Shown: piece by piece, positions 34,670 to 42,105 of the stretch
Layout of the letters: the number at the start of each line of letters is the position of its first letter
Numbering within the stretch: position 1 is the stretch's first letter
NCBI RefSeq assembly: GCF_001908725.1
Contig: NZ_CP018725.1
Coordinates: 3,720,001-3,784,000, forward strand
Reading direction: 5' to 3'
DNA: 64,000 nt
Source of the DNA: Xanthomonas vesicatoria ATCC 35937
Lineage (GTDB): Bacteria > Pseudomonadota > Gammaproteobacteria > Xanthomonadales > Xanthomonadaceae
Position numbers and translations under genes: made by a program
The notes under the pieces: generated by a model
The model's input: the letters and a program-made list of their open reading frames with translations, nothing else
What the model was told of the DNA's origin: nothing
Databases searched by the model: none

Positions 34670-35407
34670 TCAACTGAGTTGGCGGCCGCCATCCACATGC
34701 AAGGTCTGGCCGGTGACGAAGCTGGCGTCGTCCAGCAACCAGCGCACTGCGTTGGCGATTTCCTCCGGGGTCCCGATGCGCGCCAGCGGCGTGCGGGCCA
34801 GCAGCGCCTGCTTGGCGTCGGCGGACTTGCCTTCCTCCGGCCACAGGATGGCGCCGGGCGCAATGGCATTGACGCGCACCTGCGGGGCCAGCTCCAGCGC
34901 GAGCGAGCGGGTCAGCATCTCCAATGCGCTCTTGGAGGCGCTGTACAACGGATGGTTGCGCATCGGCTGCTGTGCATGCAGGTCGGTGAGATTGACGATG
35001 GCGCCGCAGTGCTGGCGTAGCTGCGCGGCCGCGGCCTGGGCAATGAAGAACGGCGCGCGTGCGTTGACCGAAAACAACTCGTCCCACTGCGCCGGCGTGG
35101 CCTCGCCCAGTGCGGTGGGATAGAACGCCGATGCGTTGTTGACCACGCCATCCAGGCGGCCGAACGCATCGATGCACTCGGCCACCAGTTGCGCGGGTGC
35201 GTGTGGCAGGCGCAGATCCGCATGCAAGGTCTGCGCGCTACCTGCGCGTTGTGCGCGCAGCTCGGCCACACGCGCATCCAGCGCGTCGGAGGACCGATGT
35301 GCGTGCAGGGCAACCCGGTAGCCGGCGGCGTGCAGCGTGGTGGCGATCTGTGCGCCGATACGTCGGCCTGCGCCGGTGATCAACACCACCTTGGAACTGT
35401 CTGTCAT
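34670..35407 (-). CDS. Pteridine reductase (short-chain dehydrogenase, PTR1/FolM-like)
   Basis: A 245-residue SDR enzyme. The nucleotide-binding motif is TGAGRRIG, in which RR replaces the usual GxGxxxG pattern; this is the hallmark of pteridine reductases and favours NADPH. NNAS and the catalytic Tyr-Lys of YSASK (LYSASKSALEML) are present. It would reduce dihydropteridines or dihydrofolate to tetrahydro forms, which could bypass or supplement dihydrofolate reductase. It converges on folK and is divergent from the MidA-type methyltransferase gene. Confidence 0.88.
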   Translation of the reverse strand: MTDSSKVVLITGAGRRIGAQIATTLHAAGYRVALHAHRSSDALDARVAELRAQRAGSAQTLHADLRLPHAPAQLVAECIDAFGRLDGVVNNASAFYPTALGEATPAQWDELFSVNARAPFFIAQAAAAQLRQHCGAIVNLTDLHAQQPMRNHPLYSASKSALEMLTRSLALELAPQVRVNAIAPGAILWPEEGKSADAKQALLARTPLARIGTPEEIANAVRWLLDDASFVTGQTLHVDGGRQLS

Positions 35408-35474
35408 GGCGTACTCGCTCGGCGTTGCAAAGGGCTCGGCTATCCTGTGCATTGTCCCCGCAACCGGTGCCCGC
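35408..35474. promoter_or_regulatory. Divergent promoter region, pteridine reductase and MidA-type genes
   Basis: A 67-base gap between divergent starts must hold both promoters. On the plus strand, TTGCAA near 35425 and TATCCT near 35442 are possible -35/-10 elements, but the 11-12 base spacing is short. Confidence 0.35.
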
Positions 35475-36659
35475 ATGCACGCCGACCTTCCCACCCCCGA
35501 TTCGGACGCGCTGGCGCACAGCGACCGACTGGCTGCGCATATGCGCGCCGAAATCCAGGCCGCTGGCGGGGCGATTCCGTTTTCGCGTTTCATGGAGCTG
35601 GCGCTGTATGCGCCGGGCCTTGGCTATTACAGCGCCGGATCGAGCAAGTTCGGCGAGGCCGGCGACTTCGTCACCGCGCCCGAGCTGGGTCCGTTGTTTG
35701 CGGCCACCGTGTCTGGTGCGCTGGCGCCGGTGTTGCAGCAGCTGGGTCCGCAGGCGCGCATGCTGGAAGTGGGCGGCGGCAGCGGCGCATTTGCCGAAGT
35801 CACGCTCAAGCGGCTGCTGGAGCTGGATGCATTGCCCGAGCGTTACGCGATTCTCGAACCCAGCGCGGACTTACGCGAGCGTCAGCGCGAGCGCCTGGGG
35901 CGCAGTCTGATCCCGCCGGTGTTCGATCTGGTCGAATGGCTGGATGGCCCGTTCCCGGACGACTGGGACGGGGTGCTGTTCGCCAACGAGGTGATCGATG
36001 CGCTGCCCACGCCGCGCTTTGCGATCCGTGATGGCGAGGTCTACGAAGAAACCGTGGTGCTCGATGCGCAGCAGCACTTTGCGCGCGGCGAGCAGCCGGC
36101 CGATGCGTTGCTGAGCGCGGCGGTACGGCACCTGGAGCGTTATCTGGAGCAGCCGTTTGCCGATGGCTACCGCTCCGAGTTGTTGCCGCAGCTGCCGTAC
36201 TGGATCCAGGCAGTGGCCGGCGGCTTGAAGCGCGGTGCGATGGTGTTTGTGGATTACGGATATCCGCGCGGCGAGTTCTATCGCGCGCAGCGTGAGGACG
36301 GCACCTTGCGTGCGTTCTATCGCCATCGCATGCATGAGGACCTGTATCGCTGGCCCGGTCTGCAGGATCTGACCGCGTCGGTGGACTTCACCGCATTGGC
36401 CGAGGCGGGCACCGGAGCCGGTTTTGAATTGGCCGGTTACTGCACGCAGGCGAGCTTCCTGTTGGGCAACGGCCTGGATGCGTTGCTAACGCAGGCCGAT
36501 ACGCGCACCGATGAAGTGGGGCGCATGCGCCTGCGCGAGCAGATCAAGCGGCTGACCTTGCCCAGCGAGATGGGCGAGCGTTTTCAGGTGATGGGCTTTG
36601 CGCGCGATGTGGATATTGCGCCCGCATTTTTGGCGGGCGATCTTACATGGCGGCTGTAA
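35475..36659 (+). CDS. MidA/NDUFAF7-type SAM-dependent methyltransferase
   Basis: A 394-residue class I methyltransferase of the COG1565 (PF02636) family. The N-terminal signature MELALYAPGLGYYSAGSSKFGEAGDFVTAPELGPLFA is diagnostic. A SAM-binding glycine-rich motif (MLEVGGGSGAFAE) follows, and FANEVIDALPTPRF is the family's second conserved block. The human homologue methylates an arginine of a complex I subunit; the bacterial substrate is unknown. The start at 35475 gives the usual length. It overlaps the VanZ-like gene by 13 bases. Confidence 0.9.
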   Translation: MHADLPTPDSDALAHSDRLAAHMRAEIQAAGGAIPFSRFMELALYAPGLGYYSAGSSKFGEAGDFVTAPELGPLFAATVSGALAPVLQQLGPQARMLEVGGGSGAFAEVTLKRLLELDALPERYAILEPSADLRERQRERLGRSLIPPVFDLVEWLDGPFPDDWDGVLFANEVIDALPTPRFAIRDGEVYEETVVLDAQQHFARGEQPADALLSAAVRHLERYLEQPFADGYRSELLPQLPYWIQAVAGGLKRGAMVFVDYGYPRGEFYRAQREDGTLRAFYRHRMHEDLYRWPGLQDLTASVDFTALAEAGTGAGFELAGYCTQASFLLGNGLDALLTQADTRTDEVGRMRLREQIKRLTLPSEMGERFQVMGFARDVDIAPAFLAGDLTWRL

Positions 36660-37060
36660 CGCAGGCGCTGCGCCCGTTTCATCGGCCGCGGTTGTGGGTG
36701 GGGTTGTGGATCGCGGCAATCGTGGTGGTGATTGCGGTCTGCCTGGGGCCGCCGCCGGAGATCCCGGAGTTGCCGGACAACAGCGACAAGGGCGAGCACT
36801 TTTTGACTTTTGCGCTGTTGTGCTGGGGCGCGGTGCAGTTGTTCGCCACGCGTCGCGCGCAGCTGGTTGCGGCGATTGGTCTGGTGGCTTTAGGCATCGG
36901 CATCGAGATCGCGCAGGGCGCACTGACCACCAATCGAAGCGCGGACCCGTACGACGCGCTGGCCGACACACTGGGCATTCTGGCCGGTTTATGCCTGGCG
37001 TGGACGCCGTTGCGCTTTGTGATGTTGCGGATCGATCAGCGCCTGTTTGCGCGGCGTTGA
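36647..37060 (+). CDS. VanZ-like membrane protein
   Basis: A 137-residue protein with four predicted membrane helices and the VanZ-like DKGEHFLTFALLCWGAVQLF and IEIAQGALTTNRSADPYDALADTLG signatures. Function in this family is unknown outside teicoplanin resistance clusters, and nothing here points to antibiotic resistance. It overlaps the preceding methyltransferase gene by 13 bases, so the pair is co-translated. Confidence 0.85.
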   Translation: MAAVTQALRPFHRPRLWVGLWIAAIVVVIAVCLGPPPEIPELPDNSDKGEHFLTFALLCWGAVQLFATRRAQLVAAIGLVALGIGIEIAQGALTTNRSADPYDALADTLGILAGLCLAWTPLRFVMLRIDQRLFARR

Positions 37061-37282
37061 GTTGCGTGCACGCCTGCGTGTAAGCCGGCAGGCGTGCGTC
37101 TGGCAGCCTCGCTCTTGGGTTGATGCTTGCGATTGCGCAGTGACGCGTCAGCCGCTGGCACCGGGTCGTCGCGGCAACGGTTGTATGTCGAAGTCTCAGA
37201 TCCGACGCATGACTGCTGCGCTGCGTAGTAGCCATGCAACCGTCATCGGATGCGATGCCGGTCCCAGCGTTTGGTGTGAGCG

Positions 37283-39328
37283 TTACAGTTTCATGTTCAA
37301 GCCGAGATAGAGCTGGCGTCCTGCTGCGGGCGAAAACATGGGCTGCGCCTGGGTCCAGAAGAAGCTGTCGTACCACGCATAGGCATACTCGCGGCCGGTG
37401 GCATTGCGAACCTGCAGATCCACGCTCCAGGCTGGGTTGATGGTGTATCTGGCGGTGAGGTCCAGGGTGGCGAAGCCGCCGTATTTGCCGGCCACGTTGC
37501 GTTCTTCCAGATAGTAATCGCCTTGCGCACGACCCTGCAGGCCTAAGCGCAACGCAGCGGTTGGCCGGTACTCGATGCCGATGTTGCTGATGTAACGCGG
37601 CGTCGCCGCCACTTCACGGCCGACCAGCGACACGCTGGCATCGCGGTCGTCGCGTTCGATCTTCGCTTCCTGGTACGCGTGCGACGCCCATAGCGTCCAC
37701 CTGTCGCCCAACTGCGCATTGATCTGCGCATCCACGCCACGCCGGCGTGTCTTGCCCAGGGTGACGGTGGTGCCGGTGGCGGGCATGTTGGAGACTTCAT
37801 TGGCCGCGTCCTGTTGCCATACCGCAATGCGCGCCTGGCTTCCCTGGAACGGAGTGAATTTCATGCCCAGCTCCATGCCGGTATTGGTGGATGGGCGCAC
37901 GTCCGCCTGCCCGGCGGTGAGGTAGGCCGGCGCAGTGGACCCGGTCAGCACCTGGAAGGTGCGGCCCCAGTTGGCATAGACGTTGGTGGTCGGGGTGAAG
38001 GCGTAGACCAGGCTCAATTTGGGTTGCTCGATGGTGCCGTAGCGCTGCAGCGGTGCGCTTACGCCGCCGGGCAGTTGGGTGTCGCCATCGAAGCGATCCA
38101 CGCGGTAGGCCGGCACGATCTTCAACGCCTCGATCGGCTGATAGATCGCCTGCACGTAGGCGCCCCAATTGTCGAAGGTATGGCGGTCGTCGTTCTGGAT
38201 GCGCGCCGGGGTGCCACTGAAATTGGTGGGCTCGGCGTAGCTGAAGCGCTCGCGCCGGTAGCCGTTGTCCTGATGCTCGTAGTTGAGGCCGCCTTCCAGA
38301 GTGAGTATGTCGCTGCTGCGCCAGGTCAATGTGTTGAGCATGCCGACCTGGGTCTCGTCCCAGATGCGGCGCTGGCGTGGCGCATTGCCGGTGGGCAGGT
38401 CGCTGAAAGTCACCTGGCGGTCGTCTTCGTAGCTGTTGTAGTACAGCTTGGTGCCCAGGAACAGGTCTTCGGCCAGCTTCAGGTCCATGTGGACGCCGAG
38501 CTGACGCATGTCGCGGTCGTCGCCGTCATTGCGGTTGCGCAGGTCCGAGCTGCGACGGTTGGCCTGCATTTCCGCTGCGGTCATGAAGCCGGGTTCGTCG
38601 GCCTGGTTGTGGTACACGCGTGCGGTCAGACCGATGCGCATGCCGTCGTCGAGGGTGCCGTAGAACCATTTGCCGCCCAACGCATATTTGCTGGAAGTGT
38701 CGTGATCGCGGTAGCCATCGGAGGCCTGCACGCCGACGAAATAGTTCTGCGCAAATCCGTCGCGTTCGCGGCCAATGGCCAGCTGCGCATCGCGGGTGTT
38801 GAAGCTGCCATAGGTCAGCCGCGCATCGGTGTAATTGCCGCCCTGACGCGTGCCGAAATTGATGTTGCCGCCGATATTGTGCAAGCCGTAGCGCGGATCG
38901 TTGGTGCCGCGCACCACCTCGATGTAGCTGATTTCCAGCGGGAACAGCATGTCGATGAAGCGTTGGTTGCCGCTGTTGACGTTGCTGGGAATGCCGTCGA
39001 TCAGCGTCTTGATCGCATTGAGGTAGCCCTCGCCGTTGAACGCGCGAAAGCTGACCTTGCCCGACTCGGCGCCTTGCCGGGTTTCAGTGAGCTGGATGCC
39101 CGGCATCTGCCCGAGCAGCTCCCAGCTGTAGGATACGTTCTTGTCCTCGATCTGGTCTGCGCCCAGTACGTCTACCGAGGTCAGCACCTGATGAGCGGTG
39201 AGCTGGCCTTCGCCATGCTGGTGAACATCGACCTTGCCGAGCGTCAGCGCCGAATCGGAGGACTGCGCACGCACTTCGGCGGCAAACAGGACGGCAGCCA
39301 CTGCCGCCACGAGAATGTGGATCTTCAT
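37283..39328 (-). CDS. TonB-dependent outer-membrane receptor (siderophore/metal type)
   Basis: A 681-residue receptor with a signal peptide (MKIHILVAAVAAVLFAAEVRA), a plug domain at about 40-150 (LGQMPGIQLTET, ISYIEVVRGTNDPRYG, GGNINF) and a 22-strand barrel ending in a terminal YLGLNMKL strand. The moderate size and plug sequence place it with siderophore or metal-chelate receptors rather than the 900-plus-residue carbohydrate class. The ligand is unknown. It has its own AT-rich extended -10 promoter upstream. A 2OG-Fe(II) oxygenase gene lies just before it on the same strand. Confidence 0.9.
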   Translation of the reverse strand: MKIHILVAAVAAVLFAAEVRAQSSDSALTLGKVDVHQHGEGQLTAHQVLTSVDVLGADQIEDKNVSYSWELLGQMPGIQLTETRQGAESGKVSFRAFNGEGYLNAIKTLIDGIPSNVNSGNQRFIDMLFPLEISYIEVVRGTNDPRYGLHNIGGNINFGTRQGGNYTDARLTYGSFNTRDAQLAIGRERDGFAQNYFVGVQASDGYRDHDTSSKYALGGKWFYGTLDDGMRIGLTARVYHNQADEPGFMTAAEMQANRRSSDLRNRNDGDDRDMRQLGVHMDLKLAEDLFLGTKLYYNSYEDDRQVTFSDLPTGNAPRQRRIWDETQVGMLNTLTWRSSDILTLEGGLNYEHQDNGYRRERFSYAEPTNFSGTPARIQNDDRHTFDNWGAYVQAIYQPIEALKIVPAYRVDRFDGDTQLPGGVSAPLQRYGTIEQPKLSLVYAFTPTTNVYANWGRTFQVLTGSTAPAYLTAGQADVRPSTNTGMELGMKFTPFQGSQARIAVWQQDAANEVSNMPATGTTVTLGKTRRRGVDAQINAQLGDRWTLWASHAYQEAKIERDDRDASVSLVGREVAATPRYISNIGIEYRPTAALRLGLQGRAQGDYYLEERNVAGKYGGFATLDLTARYTINPAWSVDLQVRNATGREYAYAWYDSFFWTQAQPMFSPAAGRQLYLGLNMKL

Positions 39329-39385
39329 GGATCGAACGACACCGATGCAAAGGAGCTGATCACCCCATGTGTCAGCTAGTGAAAT

Positions 39386-39394
39386 ATTATAACA
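39386..39394 (-). promoter_or_regulatory. Extended -10 promoter of the TonB-dependent receptor gene
   Basis: On the minus strand the bases read TGTTATAAT, a perfect TGnTATAAT extended -10, 58 bases upstream of the receptor ATG. The surrounding 25 bases are by far the most AT-rich in this part of the window. A short ATGC/GCAT inverted repeat next to it (39397-39409) could be a regulator site. No good Fur box was found. Confidence 0.65.
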
Positions 39395-39506
39395 TATGCA
39401 ATGTGCATCTAGCGCTGTGCTGGGGCCGGCCATGGCGTGCGTTGTGCGCGCACCTGCCGAGCGATCCGTGGGCGACGATGTCTTTCGCTCGGGCGCGGTC
39501 GCCCGA

Positions 39507-40367
39507 TCAGTCCGGCATGCGGGCCGCGCGTTCGCGCAGCCACTTGGTCGCCACCCACTTTTCGCCGGCCAGGACCGGGGCGCCGGCATGCAGGCTGCGT
39601 GTCATCGGGTGCGGGCGGTCGTAGCTGAAGAACACCGCGTTGCCCTTGATCGCGGCAATGTCCAGGTGCACGTCGGGAAAGCGCGTCGCCCCGCCGCGGT
39701 CGGGTGTGTTGAGGTACATCACCAACGAGGCGACGCGTTGCCCGCCGGCCTGCAGCAACACCGGCGTGCCGGCCGCGTCTGGGTCGAAGTAATCGTAGTG
39801 CGGTTGATATTCGGCGCCGGTGCCGTAACGCAGAACCTGCAGACCTTCGCCGTTCTCCACCGGCCAGTCGAGCAGACGGGCAATACGTGCTTCGATGCGT
39901 TGGCAGAGCGCATCCTGCCCAAGCTGCAGACACATGCTGTCGCTGGTGCGTGCGGCATGCACCACATGCGCCCCGTTGGCATTGTCCACGGTACGCGAGC
40001 GCGCAAGGCGCGGCTGCGCGAGGGCGATCATGGCATCGCATTCGGCATCGGATAAGAAGCCACCCAGCACCATCACGCGCGGCAACTGCATGCGCATCAA
40101 TACGTGCACCTGGCGATCGCCCAGATCCAGCAGCGATGCATCGCTGTCCTGCAGCAGCGCCGGCACGCGCACCGGCACCGGCAACCCGTGCGTCTGCGCA
40201 TGCTGCTGGATGTGCGTACGCAGCAGCACTTCGACGGCATCGATGGCGTCCTGCTCGTTCCAGCCAAGATCCAGCAGCGGTTGCAGCGCTCGCTCGGGCG
40301 GTTGGCCGGCCAAGGCTTGCGCCACGATCCAGTCGGCCAGGGCAGTGGGGATATCGGTGGAGGTCAT
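39507..40367 (-). CDS. Prolyl 4-hydroxylase-like 2OG-Fe(II) dioxygenase
   Basis: A 286-residue protein. The N-terminal 90 residues are helical and unlike known domains; the rest is a P4Hc double-stranded beta-helix. The facial triad is visible as HYDYFD (His and Asp) and the distal His in RSLHAG, followed by Lys in GEKWVATKW, which binds 2-oxoglutarate. Bacterial relatives hydroxylate prolines of elongation factor Tu or act on other proteins; the substrate here is unknown. No signal peptide is seen. The start at 40367 is chosen; 40382 is an in-frame alternative. Confidence 0.85.
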   Translation of the reverse strand: MTSTDIPTALADWIVAQALAGQPPERALQPLLDLGWNEQDAIDAVEVLLRTHIQQHAQTHGLPVPVRVPALLQDSDASLLDLGDRQVHVLMRMQLPRVMVLGGFLSDAECDAMIALAQPRLARSRTVDNANGAHVVHAARTSDSMCLQLGQDALCQRIEARIARLLDWPVENGEGLQVLRYGTGAEYQPHYDYFDPDAAGTPVLLQAGGQRVASLVMYLNTPDRGGATRFPDVHLDIAAIKGNAVFFSYDRPHPMTRSLHAGAPVLAGEKWVATKWLRERAARMPD

Positions 40368-40402
40368 CCCGCTACAGTGCATGCCAACGTGTGGCAGCGA
40401 TG

Positions 40403-40426
40403 TGTCAAATGTGTCGCGGTAAGACA
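40403..40426 (+). promoter_or_regulatory. TGTC cluster upstream of the lipoprotein gene
   Basis: TGTCA at 40403-40407, TGTCG at 40412-40416 and an inverted GACA at 40423-40426 lie in the region ahead of the lipoprotein-receptor-xcs genes. A related TGTC array lies at 44831-44897. The 9-base spacing does not fit a Pho box (11 bases). Confidence 0.35.
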
Positions 40427-40554
40427 AATGCAACAGACGGCCCCTATAACGGTGACGGGGATCTTGAACGTGCTCGCCACTGCAGTGAGCGGAACGCAAC
40501 CAATTCTTGACGACTCCTCTTCATACCGGACCCTTTGACCTGGAGATCAGCCGC

Positions 40555-42027
40555 ATGTCCGTTCGCAATAGCAGCAAGACGCTTCTCATGACCTTTAGCA
40601 CCGCGCTGGCGTTGTCCGCCTGCGGTGGTGGTGCCGACCGTGTCGCCTCGCCCGGCGAGGGCGCGTTTCCGCCCGCACCCGCGCCGACCCCGGCGCCCAC
40701 GCCTGCACCAACGCCGGCTCCGACACCGACGCCGAGCGGCCCGGCTGCGGATTGCCCGACCGGTTTTTCCAATGTCGGCACCATTGCCAACAACACGCTG
40801 CGCGCCTGCCAGTTGCCGGAAACCATCAACGGTAATCTGGTGGTACCCGCGCGCGCCGGTACTGCGTATTCGATCAGTGGCCGCGTCAACGTCGGTACCG
40901 ATCGTGGCGGCAACGCTACCGCCCCGGCGGCGGGCAGCACCCAAGGCATCCTGACCATCGAGCCGGGTGTCACCCTGTTCGGTTCGGCCGGTAGCGACTA
41001 CATCGTGGTCAATCGTGGTTCGCAGATTTTTGCCGAAGGCAGCGCGACTGCGCCGATCGTCTTCACTGCGCGTCAGGCGCTGGACGGCACGGTCAGTGCC
41101 AACACCATCGGCCTGTGGGGCGGCATCGTGGTGCTGGGCCGTGCAGCGATCAACAACTGCCCGGGTACCACCGTGTCGGGCACGCCGGAGTGCCAGGCGC
41201 AGGTGGAAGGCACCAACGCGTTCTATGGCGGCAATAGCGCCACCGACAACAGCGGTTCGATGCGCTACCTGCGCGTGATGTATTCGGGCTTCGAAATCTC
41301 GCCCAACAACGAGCTGCAGGGCATCACCCTGGCCGGCGTAGGCAGCGGCACGCGGCTGGACTACGTGCAGATCCACAACAACTCCGACGACGGTATCGAG
41401 TGGTTTGGCGGCACGGTCAACGGCAGCCACCTGGTCATCACTGGCGCCGACGACGATTCGCTGGACACCGATGCCGGTTGGAGCGGTGCATTGCAGTTCG
41501 GCATCGTGGTGCAGCGCGCCGGCGGCGGCGACCGCATGAACGAGTGGAGCAGCCTGCGTCGCCAGCCGTACTCGCGCCCGAAGGTGGCCAACTTCACCTA
41601 CGTGGGCAATGCGCGCGCCGGCGCGGCCATCATGCTCAACCAAGGTACCCAGGCCGCGTTCTACAACTCGGTGTTCACCCGTCCTGCCGGCGGCACCGGC
41701 GATGGGCTGGTGTGCTTGAACATGGCCGATACCGATACCGCAGGCACCTTCAACTCGGTGTTCTTCGCCTGCCCGACGGCGTTCGGCAGCGACCCGCGTG
41801 CGGCCAGCCAGTTCGCCGCCGGCACCAACAACGTGGCCAACGGCGTGTCGACCTTGCAGAACACTTTCATCAATGGCGCCAACGAAACCGCAGTGCCTGC
41901 GTTCCAGGGCTTGAACGGGGTGAGCAGCTTCTTCCAGCAGGTCAATTACATCGGTGGCGTGCGTGATGCCAACGACACGTGGTGGCAGGGCTGGACCTGC
42001 GGCTTGACCGCCGATCGCCCCTGCTGA
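40555..42027 (+). CDS. Secreted-type lipoprotein associated with the xcs cluster
   Basis: A 490-residue protein with a lipoprotein signal (lipobox ALSAC, Cys near residue 22) and a Pro-Ala-Pro-Thr repeat linker (about 36-62). The rest is beta-rich with GVTLFGSAGSDYIVVNRGSQIFAEGSATAPIVFTA-like turns that suggest a right-handed beta-helix. Paired cysteines (NNCPGTTVSGTPEC, CLNM...FFACPTAF, WTCGLTADRPC) look like disulfides of an extracellular protein. In Caulobacter a lipoprotein (ElpS) is encoded beside a TonB receptor and the type II secretion genes and is exported by that system; this gene has the same position, so it may be an Xcs substrate. AGGAG-like TGGAGA precedes the ATG. Confidence 0.8.
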   Translation: MSVRNSSKTLLMTFSTALALSACGGGADRVASPGEGAFPPAPAPTPAPTPAPTPAPTPTPSGPAADCPTGFSNVGTIANNTLRACQLPETINGNLVVPARAGTAYSISGRVNVGTDRGGNATAPAAGSTQGILTIEPGVTLFGSAGSDYIVVNRGSQIFAEGSATAPIVFTARQALDGTVSANTIGLWGGIVVLGRAAINNCPGTTVSGTPECQAQVEGTNAFYGGNSATDNSGSMRYLRVMYSGFEISPNNELQGITLAGVGSGTRLDYVQIHNNSDDGIEWFGGTVNGSHLVITGADDDSLDTDAGWSGALQFGIVVQRAGGGDRMNEWSSLRRQPYSRPKVANFTYVGNARAGAAIMLNQGTQAAFYNSVFTRPAGGTGDGLVCLNMADTDTAGTFNSVFFACPTAFGSDPRAASQFAAGTNNVANGVSTLQNTFINGANETAVPAFQGLNGVSSFFQQVNYIGGVRDANDTWWQGWTCGLTADRPC

Positions 42028-42033
42028 GGCACG

Positions 42034-42069
42034 GCATCGCACGGCGGCCATCGCGCCGCCGTGCGATGC
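42034..42069 (+). terminator. Perfect 15-bp hairpin between the lipoprotein and receptor genes
   Basis: Bases 42034-42048 pair perfectly with 42055-42069 across a 6-base loop. It starts 6 bases after the lipoprotein stop and lacks a T tract. It is more likely an mRNA 3'-stabilising or partial-attenuation element that sets lipoprotein output above receptor output. Confidence 0.65.
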
Positions 42070-42105
42070 GTCCAGCTTCATCTTTCTGTCGTCAGGGCTC
42101 CCACG

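Noticed and set aside
39361..39415. A Fur box upstream of the minus-strand TonB receptor
   Set aside because: The AT-rich stretch fits an extended -10 promoter but does not match the 19-bp GATAATGATAATCATTATC consensus well.
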